64,000 nucleotides of DNA from Adineta ricciae (lineage: Eukaryota; Rotifera; Eurotatoria; Adinetida; Adinetidae), in NCBI GenBank assembly GCA_905250025.1, contig CAJNOJ010000168.1, positions 69,512-133,511 on the forward strand, in the 5' to 3' direction. The notes beneath the pieces are model-generated. The model searched no databases and was not told the DNA's origin. It was given only the letters and a program-made list of their open reading frames with translations. The position numbers were made by a program, and so were the translations under genes. Below, in pieces: positions 1-12,617 of this stretch (the first letter of the stretch is position 1; every line of letters starts with the position of its first letter).

Positions 1-60
1 CTGTAAACAGCATATAAAACAGAAAACATACCGAAAAACAGGCGAGTCTTTAAGACATTC
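1..60. repeat. Direct repeat, copy 1 (identical to 223-282)
   Basis: These 60 bases match 223-282 exactly. The second copy holds the 3' part of ACAP exon 1 plus the start of intron 1. The first copy ends directly at the single N at position 61, after which the two copies diverge. It sits where ACAP intron 2 or later exons should be. An assembly artefact (overlap or haplotype junction at a gap) is more likely than a real tandem duplication, but sequence alone cannot decide. Confidence 0.9.
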
Positions 61-303
61 NTTCTCGTCTTTTACTGAAAATCTTGCACGAATAATTTGC
101 CACTGGTGACGAGCGAATTGCACATTTTATACATTTGTTCTAAACGATCTTCAAGTATGTCGATTCGATTGGCTGCTTGTCGAAGTTGACTTCTATTGAT
201 GAGAGAAAAAACTTGTTATTTTCTGTAAACAGCATATAAAACAGAAAACATACCGAAAAACAGGCGAGTCTTTAAGACATTCTTCAAAATCGATGGTATA
301 CAT
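1..303 (-). CDS. ACAP-type Arf GAP (BAR/PH/ArfGAP/ankyrin family), 5' end only
   Basis: ACAP proteins are Arf6 GTPase-activating proteins with BAR, PH, ArfGAP and ankyrin domains that act in endosomal recycling. Only the extreme N-terminus is here. Exon 1 (303 to 254) encodes MYTIDFEECLKDSPVF, which closely matches the ACAP signature (V/I)DFEECLKDSPxFR as I recall it. Exon 2 (192 to 76) starts SQLRQAANRIDILEDRLEQM and continues to LVTSGKLFVQDF, the first BAR helix. The intron between is 61 nt (GTATGT...ATAG) and the arginine codon spans the junction. An AG acceptor lies 2 nt before the ATG, so the first exon may be trans-spliced or follow a UTR intron. The gene runs off the left edge past the N. 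PH, ArfGAP and ankyrin parts are not in the window. Confidence 0.75.
61..61. other. Ambiguous base (N) at a probable assembly join
   Basis: This is the only N in the window. It lies exactly at the end of the 60-base duplicated block, which suggests a scaffolding or polishing junction. Sequence to its left should not be trusted as contiguous with the gene to its right. Confidence 0.8.
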
Positions 304-1490
304 GACTAAAAGGAAACAGTAGTATCTGTTATGATAATACAATCTAACGAGAATGAAGCATCTCTATCTGTATCTTTCTCTTCTTGTTATATAATCTAAT
401 GGGGAGATATTGAAGTATCGTTGTCACATTTGCCGATGAATGCCGACAGCTCGCGCGTCTCTATCTCTTTCTTTCTATTTGCTCATCATACACAATGCCG
501 ATGTTCAGTCGGAGTGAAAATGAGTAATTATATACGAGCGATAGAAGAATAACACATGTTTGTTAGAAGTGCTTGACCTCTCGTCGGCATCAATTTCACG
601 GAAGCTACTTACTCGATCGATTCAAAATGGTAACTCATCGTCATGTTGATACCAACCACAGAAAAAAAAGAGGAAAAAACAAATGAAGAGCAGAAGAAAT
701 CATCTGAAGGAACAGATGGTCATCTCCACAGGGTATTTTGTTTTCTATTGTCTACATAGAAATGAATATGTAAACGATGTATGTCATTTTATAGCATGCC
801 AGATCAAAATTCGACTCTTCAACATCTCAATAGACACTTATTAGGCATTCTCATACTCAGATGATGATAAGAAAACATTCGTATTGATATGCTATTTTCT
901 TTCAAGGCAAAAAAGTCTCGTTTTTTTTCTGTCTACGATGTCCAAGTGAAACGAACGTGATATTTTAAATAACGTTCCGCATCTCATAAATTAATCTAGA
1001 AATAAATACGCTAATCCTTTTCTTGTTCTATAGCAACCGATGCGAAAGTGTAAAAGATGTGCTTTCTATGCAATGGACATACGTGTGTTTTTCTTGAGAC
1101 AATGAGTTCGAGTTAGAACGACGTAAAATAAATAATTTAACTGTTTATGTTGAAATCTTCTTCGAGTAGGAGAAAGACCATATTTACTTTCGTGTTAAAA
1201 GAATAAAAAATGCAAGCAAAAGCCATCTACTGATTCATTGCTTGCATTCATTCACGAACGCTCTCTCGCTCGCGCATATCTACGTACATCATCATCGTAA
1301 CTGTTGGTCAAATTCAAAGACAAACGGCCAGCTGATTATCGACTCTTTCTCTAGATGTCGGCACTTTAAAGTTCTCGAACGTTGCTTTTCATTGATTTAT
1401 GTAACTTTTGTCTTGAAATCAGAAATAATAACATAACGTTTTAAAATGGAAAAAAAACAACAACACACACACGCACACACACGTTTCATA
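304..1490. other. Intergenic, ACAP 5' side to chitin synthase 3' side
   Basis: I see no convincing coding exon. The stretch holds the presumed ACAP promoter and chitin synthase 3'UTR, both for minus-strand transcription, homopolymer runs, and a short CA-rich repeat at about 1461-1480. Confidence 0.5.
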
Positions 1491-4400
1491 CTACAAATGT
1501 TCTAAATGACGGTCTTTGGATTTTCTTCGATGTTTCTTCATGACTTCCGATGTTTGAGAAAGATTTTTCCCACTGGAGTTCTCCGGCACGGTCAATGCAC
1601 TTGATGTTCGCCTTGCGCGTGCTGATACCAATTGCTGCTGTTGAAAAACGTCGGTTAGTTTGACACGTGGATTTTTCTGTGGTGGATTTTTGCTTTGTGT
1701 CAACGCTTGATAACGTGATTTGAACACGTGGTCAAGTGATTTATTGTATAAATGGCGTTTATTCGATAATTGCCGTCGTTTAATCGCATCATAATTACTT
1801 CCATAAGTATGAATTGAGCCTGCCATGATTTGAGATAGATCACTGTGATCAGTTGTGTCTAAGTTTCTTTGCATATCATTGACTTTCGCAGCTTCGCTCC
1901 ATTGTTGAGATGTACATGCTGAATTTTTAAGATATCGACCATTGCCACGATAGATAAGTCCAGTGGTGGAGAGGTCAGGTTCCGATGCTTGTCTTTCATC
2001 ATTGTCATAATCCGGTTCAGGTAGATCTTCTTCATCGAAACCTTTCAGTTGTTGTAGAACTTTAACTTGTTCGACAGCATCTTCGACATTGTCAGCGGTA
2101 AAATCACTGCGACGATTATGTCGACTGGTCTGTCCATTATTCGATTGACAGATTTTCAAATCTGTGGATGCTAATAAATGCAGTAATGTTCCATAACGAT
2201 GCCACAGCATGGAGACAAATTGAACGAGTAAGATAGTAGCGAAGAATAGGAGAAAACCCAGGCCAAGTGGCTCGAAACGTAACGGTTCACTGTGTAAACG
2301 TTTGATTGGTATAAAGACAAATTCACGTATACGCTCAGCGACTAATTGCAATGAAAAGATAATAACTATCCATAATGTATTGATCATAAAGAAAACAAAG
2401 CAACTATTGTTGCGCAATGATTTCAATTCGCCAACCATTTTCTTCTGGTGATCTTTATCTTCGATCAATGGATAGAGATACCGTTCGATAACGCCTTGAA
2501 AGAATTTCGTTTCACGTGGATCAAGCATAACTACTTCTGAATCGAGTAATGATTCATGAAAGATCCATGCGGGATTTACTGAAAGAGAAAGGCAATTCGA
2601 AAATATCGATTCTTATGCAATTTATCATACCTAATTCATCTCGTTTTATAATAGGTGTCTCAAATGGACGTGACACACCTCCATAAGACATGACCTGTCC
2701 GTATGGTGTACTGCGAACTGATTGAATACCACGATAAATCAATTGTTGGTGAGGATCGACGTTTGGAAAACTTGCGCGATTGATTGGTGTACCTGTTATG
2801 CCAGGTGAACCAGCTCGAGCAGCCAATTGCATCAGACCATATTTTGCATCGATCTCTGATCCAACTGGTGTTTTATTTCGTTCGGGATAGAGACCTGTCG
2901 TTGCCACGGCTTCCATTTCTTCATCAAATTTGCTCTAGAATTGCAATTGACGTTTTTCGATCGTCTCTACTGCCGATGCAACTTACATTTTCCATACGTT
3001 CAACTGCGCTTAGAATTTGTTGGAGAAGTAAGCCATTCAAGCCTGATCGTTCTAATCCGAGCCATTTTCGAGCATAGGCACGAATTTTCTCATCGTATTT
3101 TTTGAAATTAAAATTAGCAAATACCTTCATTTGAGAACAAGGTAAATGAAGCAATATTCTATTTCAAAAACTGAACCTACTTGATTGAAAAAGCCAGCCG
3201 ATTTCTGTTTGGCTTGCGTTAACTCCTGCAATTTCGCACGTTCCAATTCTTCCTTCGTTTGATTCTTCTTCGTTTTCGGTGCTTCACGTGTTCCCCAAGA
3301 GACAATGTTCAAATTACACAACGAGTAAATCATCAAGAACAAATATCCACTTGGTATACACAAAAAGTACAGTATGCCCGGAACGACGCACCAAAACTCT
3401 TGTGGATGCATACAGGCGGCAATAAAATTGATCGAGAGCAGCAACATTAAGAAAACAGCATTCGGAGATGTCCACGAATCTTCTGCTATTTGAATAGTCG
3501 TACCAACAATGACGGCCATCATGATAACAGCGTAAACAGCAGAGAGAAAGGCAGCAACACGAATTTGAAAATCAGTAGTCGTATGAAAACATAATAGTAG
3601 ATAGAAAAATGCTGGTAATACGGACATGTACATTGATTGCCAGAGACTTGTACCTAAACGAATAGCAGATACAACATTCTTTTTTGAAATTTTTCCTATT
3701 CGACCTACCGAAACAAGCATTGAACGCTCCGATAATCATGAGAAGTACCGTTGCCGGTCCCAGGACAGTTGAAACCATAAGAAAGAGTTGATAGATAATA
3801 TATAAGTACGAAATACTCTCATTGACAACGACGATACGTTTGTATTCGGCAAGAAAATCCAAGATATTTGCAATGGTAGATGGTACCCATCGGCGACGTT
3901 GATTGAAAAATTCCTGTAAATACAAAACTGAACTACGTCGTTCTTTGCATAGAAATACTTACGTGAAATGTCTCCGGTGCATATGTCAAAGCGTCCGATG
4001 CTGCGCAATACTCAACTCGGTAGCCTTCTTGCAATAGAAGTGTACATAGCCATCGATCTTCACCTAAAAACGGAATGTCGGAGTGATCGTATTGATGAAA
4101 TCTTCAGTATCAAACCTTGATCGTATTGTACATAATGTCGAGCTTCGGTGGATTTTGTACAGTACGTACGAAGAACATGATCATCCATTAATGCAGAACC
4201 ACGAAATAAACTGAAACAACCTGGGCTACACATCTAGATAGCACAAGATTTATTTCCCGATGTTCTCTCTCAATCATGGCTTAACGTACCACACAGCCTA
4301 GGATATGCTCTGCTGCTTTTTGAAGCCAATGACCAATAGCGTATTCGAATTTCTGGTACCAAACCATTGGCCCACTTCCAACGGGATGAATACGTCCACA

Positions 4401-7400
4401 TGCTGCGCCGACTTTTTTATTCTTCTTCATTCGATCAACTAGTAAACGTACGGCTTCCGGTCGAAAGTCAACATCACCGTCCAGGGCTAATAGATAAGTA
4501 TTTTCCATCTAAACAAAATCGTTACTTCATGTTTCGATAACGAAATCCGTATGATAAATCGTACTTGTATTCGTTTCTTATTGTCCATATTGTTTAGTAA
4601 ATTTCCGAAACCTTTGAATAACTTCGATTTACTCTTCGATGAATCTTTCTTTCGTTTTCGTTTGTACAGTTTTTCGATAATATTCAAGTCGCCAAAAAGA
4701 CGATAACCAAGTAAATAGTACATGTACATGACCTAAAATTAAGTTCACTAGATAGAATACGAAAATATGATTCAATAGCATTACTTGACTCCAACGTTTC
4801 TTATGTCGAATCTTTGTTTTATCTTTAATATGTGCAATGAGGAAATTTCCACCTGGTAGAATCCATGTTAGTCTTCCACCATACGGTGTTGGTGTCTTGA
4901 ATGGTGGAGGGATTTTCATTGGACATTGATGTATAGCTCTAAACGGATTCAATTGATTGTTTAAACACTGAAGAAACAAAATAATCTAAAGACATACGTC
5001 GCTGCACGATCAATCACTCCTAGTAGTTGCTGAACGAATTTGTTAGGTACTTGTTCATTGTTTTCATCTTCTTCCATAGCATCATCGAAGAAAATATGTC
5101 CTTCGTATTCATAGTAATCAAGATCTTTCAAATGTAAGTAATTACGAGCAGTTCGACGCGCACATTGATCACTATCCAATCTGCAGAACGACAAATATTC
5201 GAATCGATCTGACTTCGGAGAAAAACACAGAAGATAATTAACAAACCTCATAATCGATTTCAATAGTTGTAACATTTCCGTTTCAGTTTCATGCCACATG
5301 GTCGCACACGAGTAGATCTTTGTATGTACATCTGCACTTAGTTTTTTCTCCATGGATAATTCTTCCATGCTCTGCTCGTCGTATTCGGTATCACCATTCA
5401 CTGTACCCATTTCGTCGTATGTGCCTGAAAGGATCTCTTCACGTTCGTTTCGGCGTCGATTCATCATTAAGGATTGTTCAAGCAAAGTTGCACAATAACG
5501 TGGAGAAACAAATAAACTGAAATAGGAGCAGTGAAACAGAAGACAGATGGATGGAATCTTTTCAGAGTCGATTTACCGTTCTGTAAAAGCTAAACGTTGA
5601 CTTTTTCCAAACCAAATATGTCCAGCAATCCATAATTCCGATAACCACCAAAGAGAAAGACCGCATATGACTTGCCAACGAAAGGAATCTTTGGCATAAT
5701 CAGCATAACAACTCCAGAAGAGAAATTTGTCCACGAAAACAGTTGTTTGCGGTGCTGCAGAACACATGACTAACAAAATAGTCAGAGCCAAAGGTGTAAC
5801 TAACGTAATTGGTAAGGCAAAACAGATCCGTTGCATGCAGAGTTTACATGCTAAACGACCCATGTAGAAACATAATGCATCGGATATAATTTTCAATATC
5901 ATAGGAGCTAAATAATAAATCCATCGATCACGTGGATTTACTGATCCTTGTTCACCGCCTACAGGATTATTTCCATTGGCAAGTGGGTTTGCCGGTTCAT
6001 CACCGAAAGTGTAGCCGTTTGGTATATCGAGCTCCATTTGTCGTTTCTGTCGTTTGACAAACGCGGTAATATTGTCAATTGACCGACGTTCGCGCGGTGA
6101 CGTCAGCGGAACTAACCCTTGCATTGGTTGCTGATCAAAACCTAATGACGCCCAAGAATTTTGTCCTGGCGACAAGTTTGGTAATGGATCTTGCAATGGT
6201 TCGGAATTATCATGAATTGGAAAGACAACAGACGTATTAAAAATACCATGATGAAATAGATAGGCGAGAATCAGTGTCACGAATACTTTCCAACATGTGA
6301 TGATTATCGACGTCTTGGCCCGTGTTGCAACGATATTTTCTTTTAGTAATTTCATATGAACTATAGTGCGATTACCTATTTTAATGTCACGATCGATAAA
6401 ATTTTCCCACCTGAACAAGAAAATACACGGATGATTAAGATTGAATGAAAAAATCGATGTTCCGTGTCTTACCAGGCTAACGAAACAAGAATCAATGCAA
6501 CCGGTAGTTCCCATTGAACATAAAAACTACTTAAAATTGTTTGTAAATTTTTATCTATTGAACTAATATTACTAATAGGTGTTGTGAGCATATCATTCTC
6601 ATTGATATCGGAGAAGATTGTTACCGACTCATCTTGTCGTCGATGTCGATTTAGGGGTGGAAGCGTTGTTGTACTGCCAGGAAAAAGTAAAGGCGCAGAA
6701 GATGCTGTCGTTTGCACAAGGATAGAACTATCAGTATTCAGAAATTTTGATGCCAATGCAATACCCATACAAGAACATTGCATTGCGAATGCAAAAAAGT
6801 CCATAAGAAATAAAAGACTTCGTCGTACAATAGATGAATTCGATTTCGTCAAAAATAATTTTAAAAAGGCAGGAACAAGACAGACGGCGTTCATAATTAA
6901 CAAACTTCGTGCTGCATCCAGTTTTGGTAGAATATGAAAAACAAATATCGCAATACCAAAACTATGTAAAGTTTCAATGAAAAAAACCTAGAAACAAAAC
7001 ACATCTCATATCAAATACGACAACTACAATAAAACATACAATCGTGAAGATCTTCACAGTTGGCCATGGTTTATTTCCAAATAAACATGTACCAAAACTG
7101 TCGATGAATGTAAAGATATATGGTGCACAAACGGTTGCCAGTAACATCCATACCCAACGTTCACGATAAGGTGTCTAGAAAGATCATCGGAAAGATTCGA
7201 TCTCTAGAAACAGTCGTTCTTACCTCTTGGACATGTGCCACCGAGTTTGTCATCAATAATAAAGCACCTTTGCTCACTAATGCAGTTACTAGCACACCGA
7301 TATGTAAGACAATATAAGTAGCAAGTTTTAACAGTCGCATAGATAGGCGATAACAATGTACTGTATTATCATAGGCTTCACGAACATCCATTGTACGCGG

Positions 7401-9870
7401 CGTGTCCCAAGGATCGACCAGTTCACTAAATTATATTTCAAATGGAGAAGAAGATGAACAATTGAATTATGAAACTTACTCATCGGGCAAAAGATCATCA
7501 TCGTCATTCTTTGCTGTCTGATCCATTTGGGCAAAACTGTATGTCGAATGTTCAAATTCATTGCTTTTACTTGCTTTACGAGCTTGATTGTCTTTGAACT
7601 TTTGCCGCTGTAACATGAGAATCTTCTTGATGATGTCGCGCTTCTGTTCCGATAACATATTTTGATCTTGTAGAGCAAGTAAAATATTTCGCGGCTCAGA
7701 TTTCGAGCGAACAGTAGCTGGATGTTTCTTTTCCTGTTGTCCAACCGCCCAATCTAAATTATTTTCATACTTCTCTCTGAAGTCGGCCAATAGATTATAG
7801 ATGGTTCACCTGTCACAAACAGATCTCCACTTGCAGCAGCAACTTTCGTTTCTCGAATCAATTGTTCAGCTGCCGATAGTTTCATTGTTGGTGCAATAGG
7901 TATCTTCGCTGCCATTACTGAAATTGCTCCATCATGCACTTTCAAAGGATTATCAGCCGTTGTTATGCTCGGTAGGCCCGAACCCGACGCGATATTTGTT
8001 TCGATTGGAAATCGCTTTTGTGGTAATTGTTTTGGTGTTGTCATCGTCTCAGGTGTGAATTCGTCTTGAACAAGTATTCGTACTTCACGCTCAGACAGAC
8101 CTTCAACAGAGGATCGAATGCCATCCGTTGTTTTGCTTGATGTTATTCGATGGTCGACACCCTCGAGTTCATCGACATCATCTTTCTCGAGTAATTGTAA
8201 TTTCTGAAAATTTTCATACAAGATTGTGCTCCTATCGAAAGTATGTTGGCCTGTACCTTAGCTACTTTAAGCATATCATGTTGTTCTTGTTCATTCATAG
8301 GAATTGCTTCAGCGGGAATCGAAGGTGCCGGATTTTTTTTGTCCTTTGTTCGTCTTTTGATAAAGTGTTTCGAACGTTTAACAGCGTTGTCATTTTCTGG
8401 TTTTGACAATTCAATAGTTTTCGTTGAAACCTTTGGAAAACGAGAGTAAAGCTTTTGTATCGATAGAACTCGAGCATACTTTTGGTAATGCTGATAATCT
8501 ATCCATTGTTTTTTTACTTGTTAAACGAACTTGAGTGAGAAAATCATGGCGTTCTTTGGCATTTCGTTTCGCACAGTGTAGTAAATGTTTTCGAACAAGA
8601 TATCCTCTAATATACTTTTGACAAGTGATAATATTCGATAGGTACTGTTCGAAATGTTGATTTAAGATTTGTAAATGTTCTAATTGCAATGAGATCTAAA
8701 ATAATCGACAATGAAAGGAACAAAGTTGAAGTCTATTTCTTTACTTTTGATTTGCCAATGATATAGTCTGTGAATCTAAGACGTTTAACAATACTTTCGC
8801 ATGCTTTTGCGTTGTTTTCAATTGAGCTACTCGAAGGATAGCAAATAAACTTGTATCTACAAAAAAAATTCATACGAGAATGCAATTACTTTTGCAATGA
8901 AAACGTCCAACCAAACCTTTTCAGAAATTCTTCCAATGTAAAACGAATCGGTAGGTCTTGTTCGTAAACTACTCGCTGATGAACTTGATTAGCTAATTTA
9001 CCGTGATGAGGTTTAATACATCTACGTAATAGGAAACAATTTACATTGAATTTGATTGATTCAATTGTTTTGTTCAATGTAAAGAACATAATGAGAATAC
9101 CTACACGAGTATTTACGTAATGAAACTCTAATCATACGATAGGTGATCCAGTATTAAGGTCATGCATTTATATGTACTGGATTTACGTAGAACAACGCGA
9201 AATGAGAAGGGATTCGAAGAAAGCCATGTGCGAAAAATATGCGCTATGTCAGGTTTTCTGAGAAGAGAGAAGACGTTAGTCTAGGCGTAACGCGATGAAT
9301 CTACCTCGATTTGTTTCGCGAATTGTCTATTGTGACATTTTGTCGTTCAGTTGTGTTGTGTCCATCGTCATCGTTGTCACCATCATTGTCAGTCATTAGT
9401 TCATCGGTTGGAATGTGTAAATCTACAGAAACCGTGAGACTTTCACACGAATCGGGAAAGATTTGTTCGGGATTTGAATTGTTTGACGAACGCTTTTTCT
9501 CTTGAACGTTCTCAGGCGGATGATGTGGCGATGGTGGCAGTAGTAGCCAATGGCCACGTCGATCGAGTCGACAGTGTCCACTGGGTTTTGTCGAATTGCG
9601 TTCGCAATTGAAGCCGTATGATTTGGGTATTGTCGAATAGTCATCAAGTGTCTCCCAGCCATTTTCATTTCGATTGTCCGTTAGCGATGATAACGACGAA
9701 TCATGTATGTACTGATTATCAGCGATAGACGCAAGTAGTGATGTTGGTGTTACACCGGGCAAATCTTGCCATGAGTCATTGGAGCCCTGTTCATTGAATT
9801 TGAACTTATCCGCTGTGAATAATAACTTTTTTATATCGGTTTTCGTGGAAAATAAGTTGAAATCAGCCAT
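1491..9870 (-). CDS. Chitin synthase (GT2, animal type) with vestigial myosin motor and IQ motif
   Basis: This integral membrane glycosyltransferase polymerises UDP-GlcNAc into chitin. About 20 short introns split it; I estimate 2,300-2,400 residues. In order: an acidic, low-complexity N-terminus (exon 9870-9302); a myosin-like segment (9257 to about 8690) with LLRRCIKPHHGK, FTLEEFLKRFGW and IGKSKISLQLEHLQIL; an IQ motif CQKYIRGYLVRKHLL near 8620; a linker; an N-terminal membrane cluster (about 7390-5600); and the GT2 core with LALDGDVDFRP (about 4470), GEDRW (about 4050) and FNQRRRWVPST (about 3890). Five or more membrane helices follow, then the SWGTRE motif (about 3290), a final helix pair and a basic tail ending at 1491. 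The start ATG at 9870 is chosen because no in-frame acceptor lies between it and an upstream stop. A myosin-chitin synthase fusion is known in lophotrochozoans; here the ATP-binding part of the motor is missing. Confidence 0.93.
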
Positions 9871-9923
9871 GTCACCGAATTTACAATAGGCAAGAACAAA
9901 ATACGAAAGACATTATGAACAGA

Positions 9924-9927
9924 ACTA
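9924..9927 (-). promoter_or_regulatory. Candidate splice or trans-splice acceptor upstream of chitin synthase
   Basis: A TATAG acceptor on the minus strand falls between the stop codon of gene X (9974) and the chitin synthase ATG (9870). Exon sequence would begin at 9924. It could serve a spliced-leader acceptor for a downstream operon gene or a UTR intron. Confidence 0.35.
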
Positions 9928-9973
9928 TAACGAGCGTGAAATGTCAATAAAATCCGATGGACAAAGATTGAGA

Positions 9974-11214
9974 CTAATCGATAGATAAATACACATGGTT
10001 GATCGTAGAGTTGTTTCCTTTTTCCTTCTGTCTCCATCTAAATCAATATCTTGTTTGCTGAATCAAGATAAAACGACTGGTCAACTGCAGTCAACTATGC
10101 ATACAATGAACAGAACAAACCTCATTTTTCTAATCTGGACAGTCAACAATTCATCTACATTCGCCATTAGGTCAAAATGAAAGTTAATTAAATACGCCAG
10201 ACGATCATCGATCTACATAAGTAACGAACATTTAGGAATGAAAACGTACGCAAAGAAGACGACAACGAAATACGATGATTGTATCTCCCATATCACACAG
10301 AAAACGGCCACTCATCAGTACAATATTCGCTGAATTTCTCAGTCGGTGGGTCGTCGTAATCTGTACGAACATGCGTATGATGTTTATCGGTTCTCCGACT
10401 CGGAATGAGAACTGATAAAAGATTGCGAAGCGCATTACGATGATCAATGCGCGAAATATGTTGAAAACTTCGAGAATTTCTCACGTCTATGTTAACTACG
10501 CTATAGAACAAAAATCTGAAGGAAAAGGAGTGAAAAAAATTTGCTCTTACACGTTTAACCAGTATTTCTCCTCTAGCATCAACTAAATATGAACATTTGC
10601 AAGCGAAGAAAAAGCGCGGAAGTTTCGAAGGCGAATGTGTCCTTCGTCAGTGTTTCATTTGCTTTGTTGTACATACACAAAACACAATCTTCAATGTTCG
10701 CCTGAAGAAAAGGCTCGAAGAAAGTATCATCTTTCTTCTTTTTTCCTCGTTCATTTTATTTTATCTTGTCACCCTTTATATTTCTCGCATTCGTTTTGTT
10801 TACTTTGTACTTCCTATTAGTCTTTCGTCTAGGTCTCTCTTCTTTCTTCTCGTCATCAAATGGTGAGATAAATACACGCACAAATATATGAAGAAGAAAA
10901 AAGCGAACTCTTCGTTTTCTTTTGTGCGTGTGTGCGTCTATGTCACGAACGAAGGTGACAACAGTACAAATATAACAAGCAGACTAAACTAGTTGCAAGA
11001 ATGTTGAGTAATCTAACCGACGGGACATACAAACGAAGAAAGAAGAATCTTTTCATCACATACGTTGATTAAATGTATCGCTGACATTTACATACTGATC
11101 CACGTACCTGACAAATAATGGTTCAGTTCTGTCCGTTTTATTCAATAAGACATCATCAAAGGCAATATTTTCATCGACATGATCTTCTAAGCAAAATTTT
11201 CTCCTGATTTTCAT
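9974..11214 (-). CDS. Unrecognised four-exon gene X, 154 aa
   Basis: Four exons (11214-11108, 10500-10299, 10212-10121, 10037-9974) join in one open frame through GT-AG introns. The phases agree at every junction (2, 0, 2), which is good evidence of a real gene. The protein is hydrophilic with no membrane helix; it begins MKIRRKFCLEDHVDENIAFD, includes NALRNLLSVLIPSRRTDKHH and IDDRLAYLINFHFDLMANVD, and ends with a lysine/asparagine-rich tail. I recognise no family. Intron 1 is 607 nt, far longer than usual here, and the second intron has a less typical GTGTGA donor. The gene lies 206 nt after Rab8 and 103 nt before chitin synthase on the same strand, so it may be co-transcribed. The start is uncertain: an AG shortly after the ATG could instead be an acceptor for an upstream exon. 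Confidence 0.55.
10501..11107 (-). other. Long intron 1 of gene X
   Basis: This 607-nt intron is purine/pyrimidine skewed and contains no exon that I can place. It could equally contain the promoter of a gene that starts at the second exon. Confidence 0.35.
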
Positions 11215-11420
11215 TTCGTAAGATAGAGAATATATTGACCCGAAAGAAAAAAAAAGAAAGTACACATTTGAGAAAGAATAATGATATACAAAAGTGGATC
11301 GTTGAATTGATATAAAAACGAAGACAAAAAACTGAACATGATTATGATTTCTTTCGTCGAACATGTCATTCAATGACTTGAATTCATTCAGAGACACTGA
11401 GCACCGTGAGGACATCCGAT

Positions 11421-12617
11421 TTAAAACAATGAGCAACGCGACCAAAACGAGTTGTCAGGCTTCTTATTTGAATCTTTCTTTGGTTTTATTACCACTGACC
11501 TGCCCGGTTGTTCCGAACCCTGAAAAATTCATTAGTTCGAACTAAATTCAAGCAAATGTTTACGCATATCTTACTGATTTTTGATCAATTTTCATTTTGA
11601 TATCTTTCGCAAGAGACAAAAATGCATCTTCAACATTCTATAACAAATAGCAATCGATGAAACTTCTTCCGTCAATCGATATTCAGTACAATACTTACAA
11701 TATTACCTTTGGCACTTGTTTCTAAGAATTTAATGCCATAATTTCTAGCCAGCTAAACGAAAAGAATCTGTCAGACAGATCGAATTTGTAAACTCTATTA
11801 TCACATACAGTTTCACCCTTCTCTCGGGTTACTTGTCGTCTATCTTCCATGTCACACTTATTTCCAATCAACATTCGTTCAACTTCTGCTGAAGCGTGCT
11901 AAATAAAGACGATTCATTAAACCGAAACTTAAGTCTATCCCTTATTGTTCATACTTCTTCGATATTCCGTATCCAATTTCTGATATTATCGAAACTCTTC
12001 TCACTGGTGATGTCATACACCAACATAATACCCTGGAAGAGAGACAATTAGTCATTCAATTGAGAGTATGTTGTCAATACCATAGCGCCACGATAATATG
12101 CGGTGGTGATCGTTTTGAAGCGTTCCTAAACATGATATGTTTGTTTCGATTATAAACAACGAATGAATATGTCTCGTACTTGACCAGCAGTGTCCCTGTA
12201 AACAAGAGAAAAACATAGCAATGTCTTTGTTGACGATGCTTTTTGCTCACATACCAGATTTGTAATTTGATTTTTCGTCCATCTAGATCAATCGTACGGA
12301 TTTTGAAATCGATTCCTTGAAATTGAAAACGATTTATTACAGAAGCAAAGATGTATCAACGATGATCTCACCAATTGTTGATATAAACGTGGTACTAAAT
12401 GCTGAATCACAGAAACGTAATAACACGCATGTCTAAATACAAATTGATTTATGTGCTCTATTTAACAGATTTTTCTTTCGAAGAAACCAATAGCAATACC
12501 TTTCCGACACCACTATCACCTACAATACACAACAACTTCCGAGAATTTCGATATTCGTAGTAAATACAACATACCAATTAAAAGTAGTTTAAATAAATAA
12601 TCATAGGCTTTCGCCAT
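11421..12617 (-). CDS. Rab8: Rab8-like small GTPase
   Basis: Rab8 GTPases direct post-Golgi vesicles to the plasma membrane and cilium. The start [15 protein letters not shown] matches Rab8. G1 is GDSGVGK (P-loop split after isoleucine/glycine), followed by TTFISTIG (switch I), WDTAGQ (G3), GNKCDM (G4) and ETSAK (G5). The tail after the G domain ends in SRCSLF, a CAAX box whose final F suits geranylgeranylation. Ten exons are separated by introns of about 50-60 nt. One internal exon (12195-12180) is only 16 nt and encodes DTAGQ. The last exon runs [10 protein letters not shown] through the CAAX box to TAA at 11421. Rab10 and Rab13 are close relatives; Rab8 is preferred on the N-terminus and the CAAX tail. 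Confidence 0.92.
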
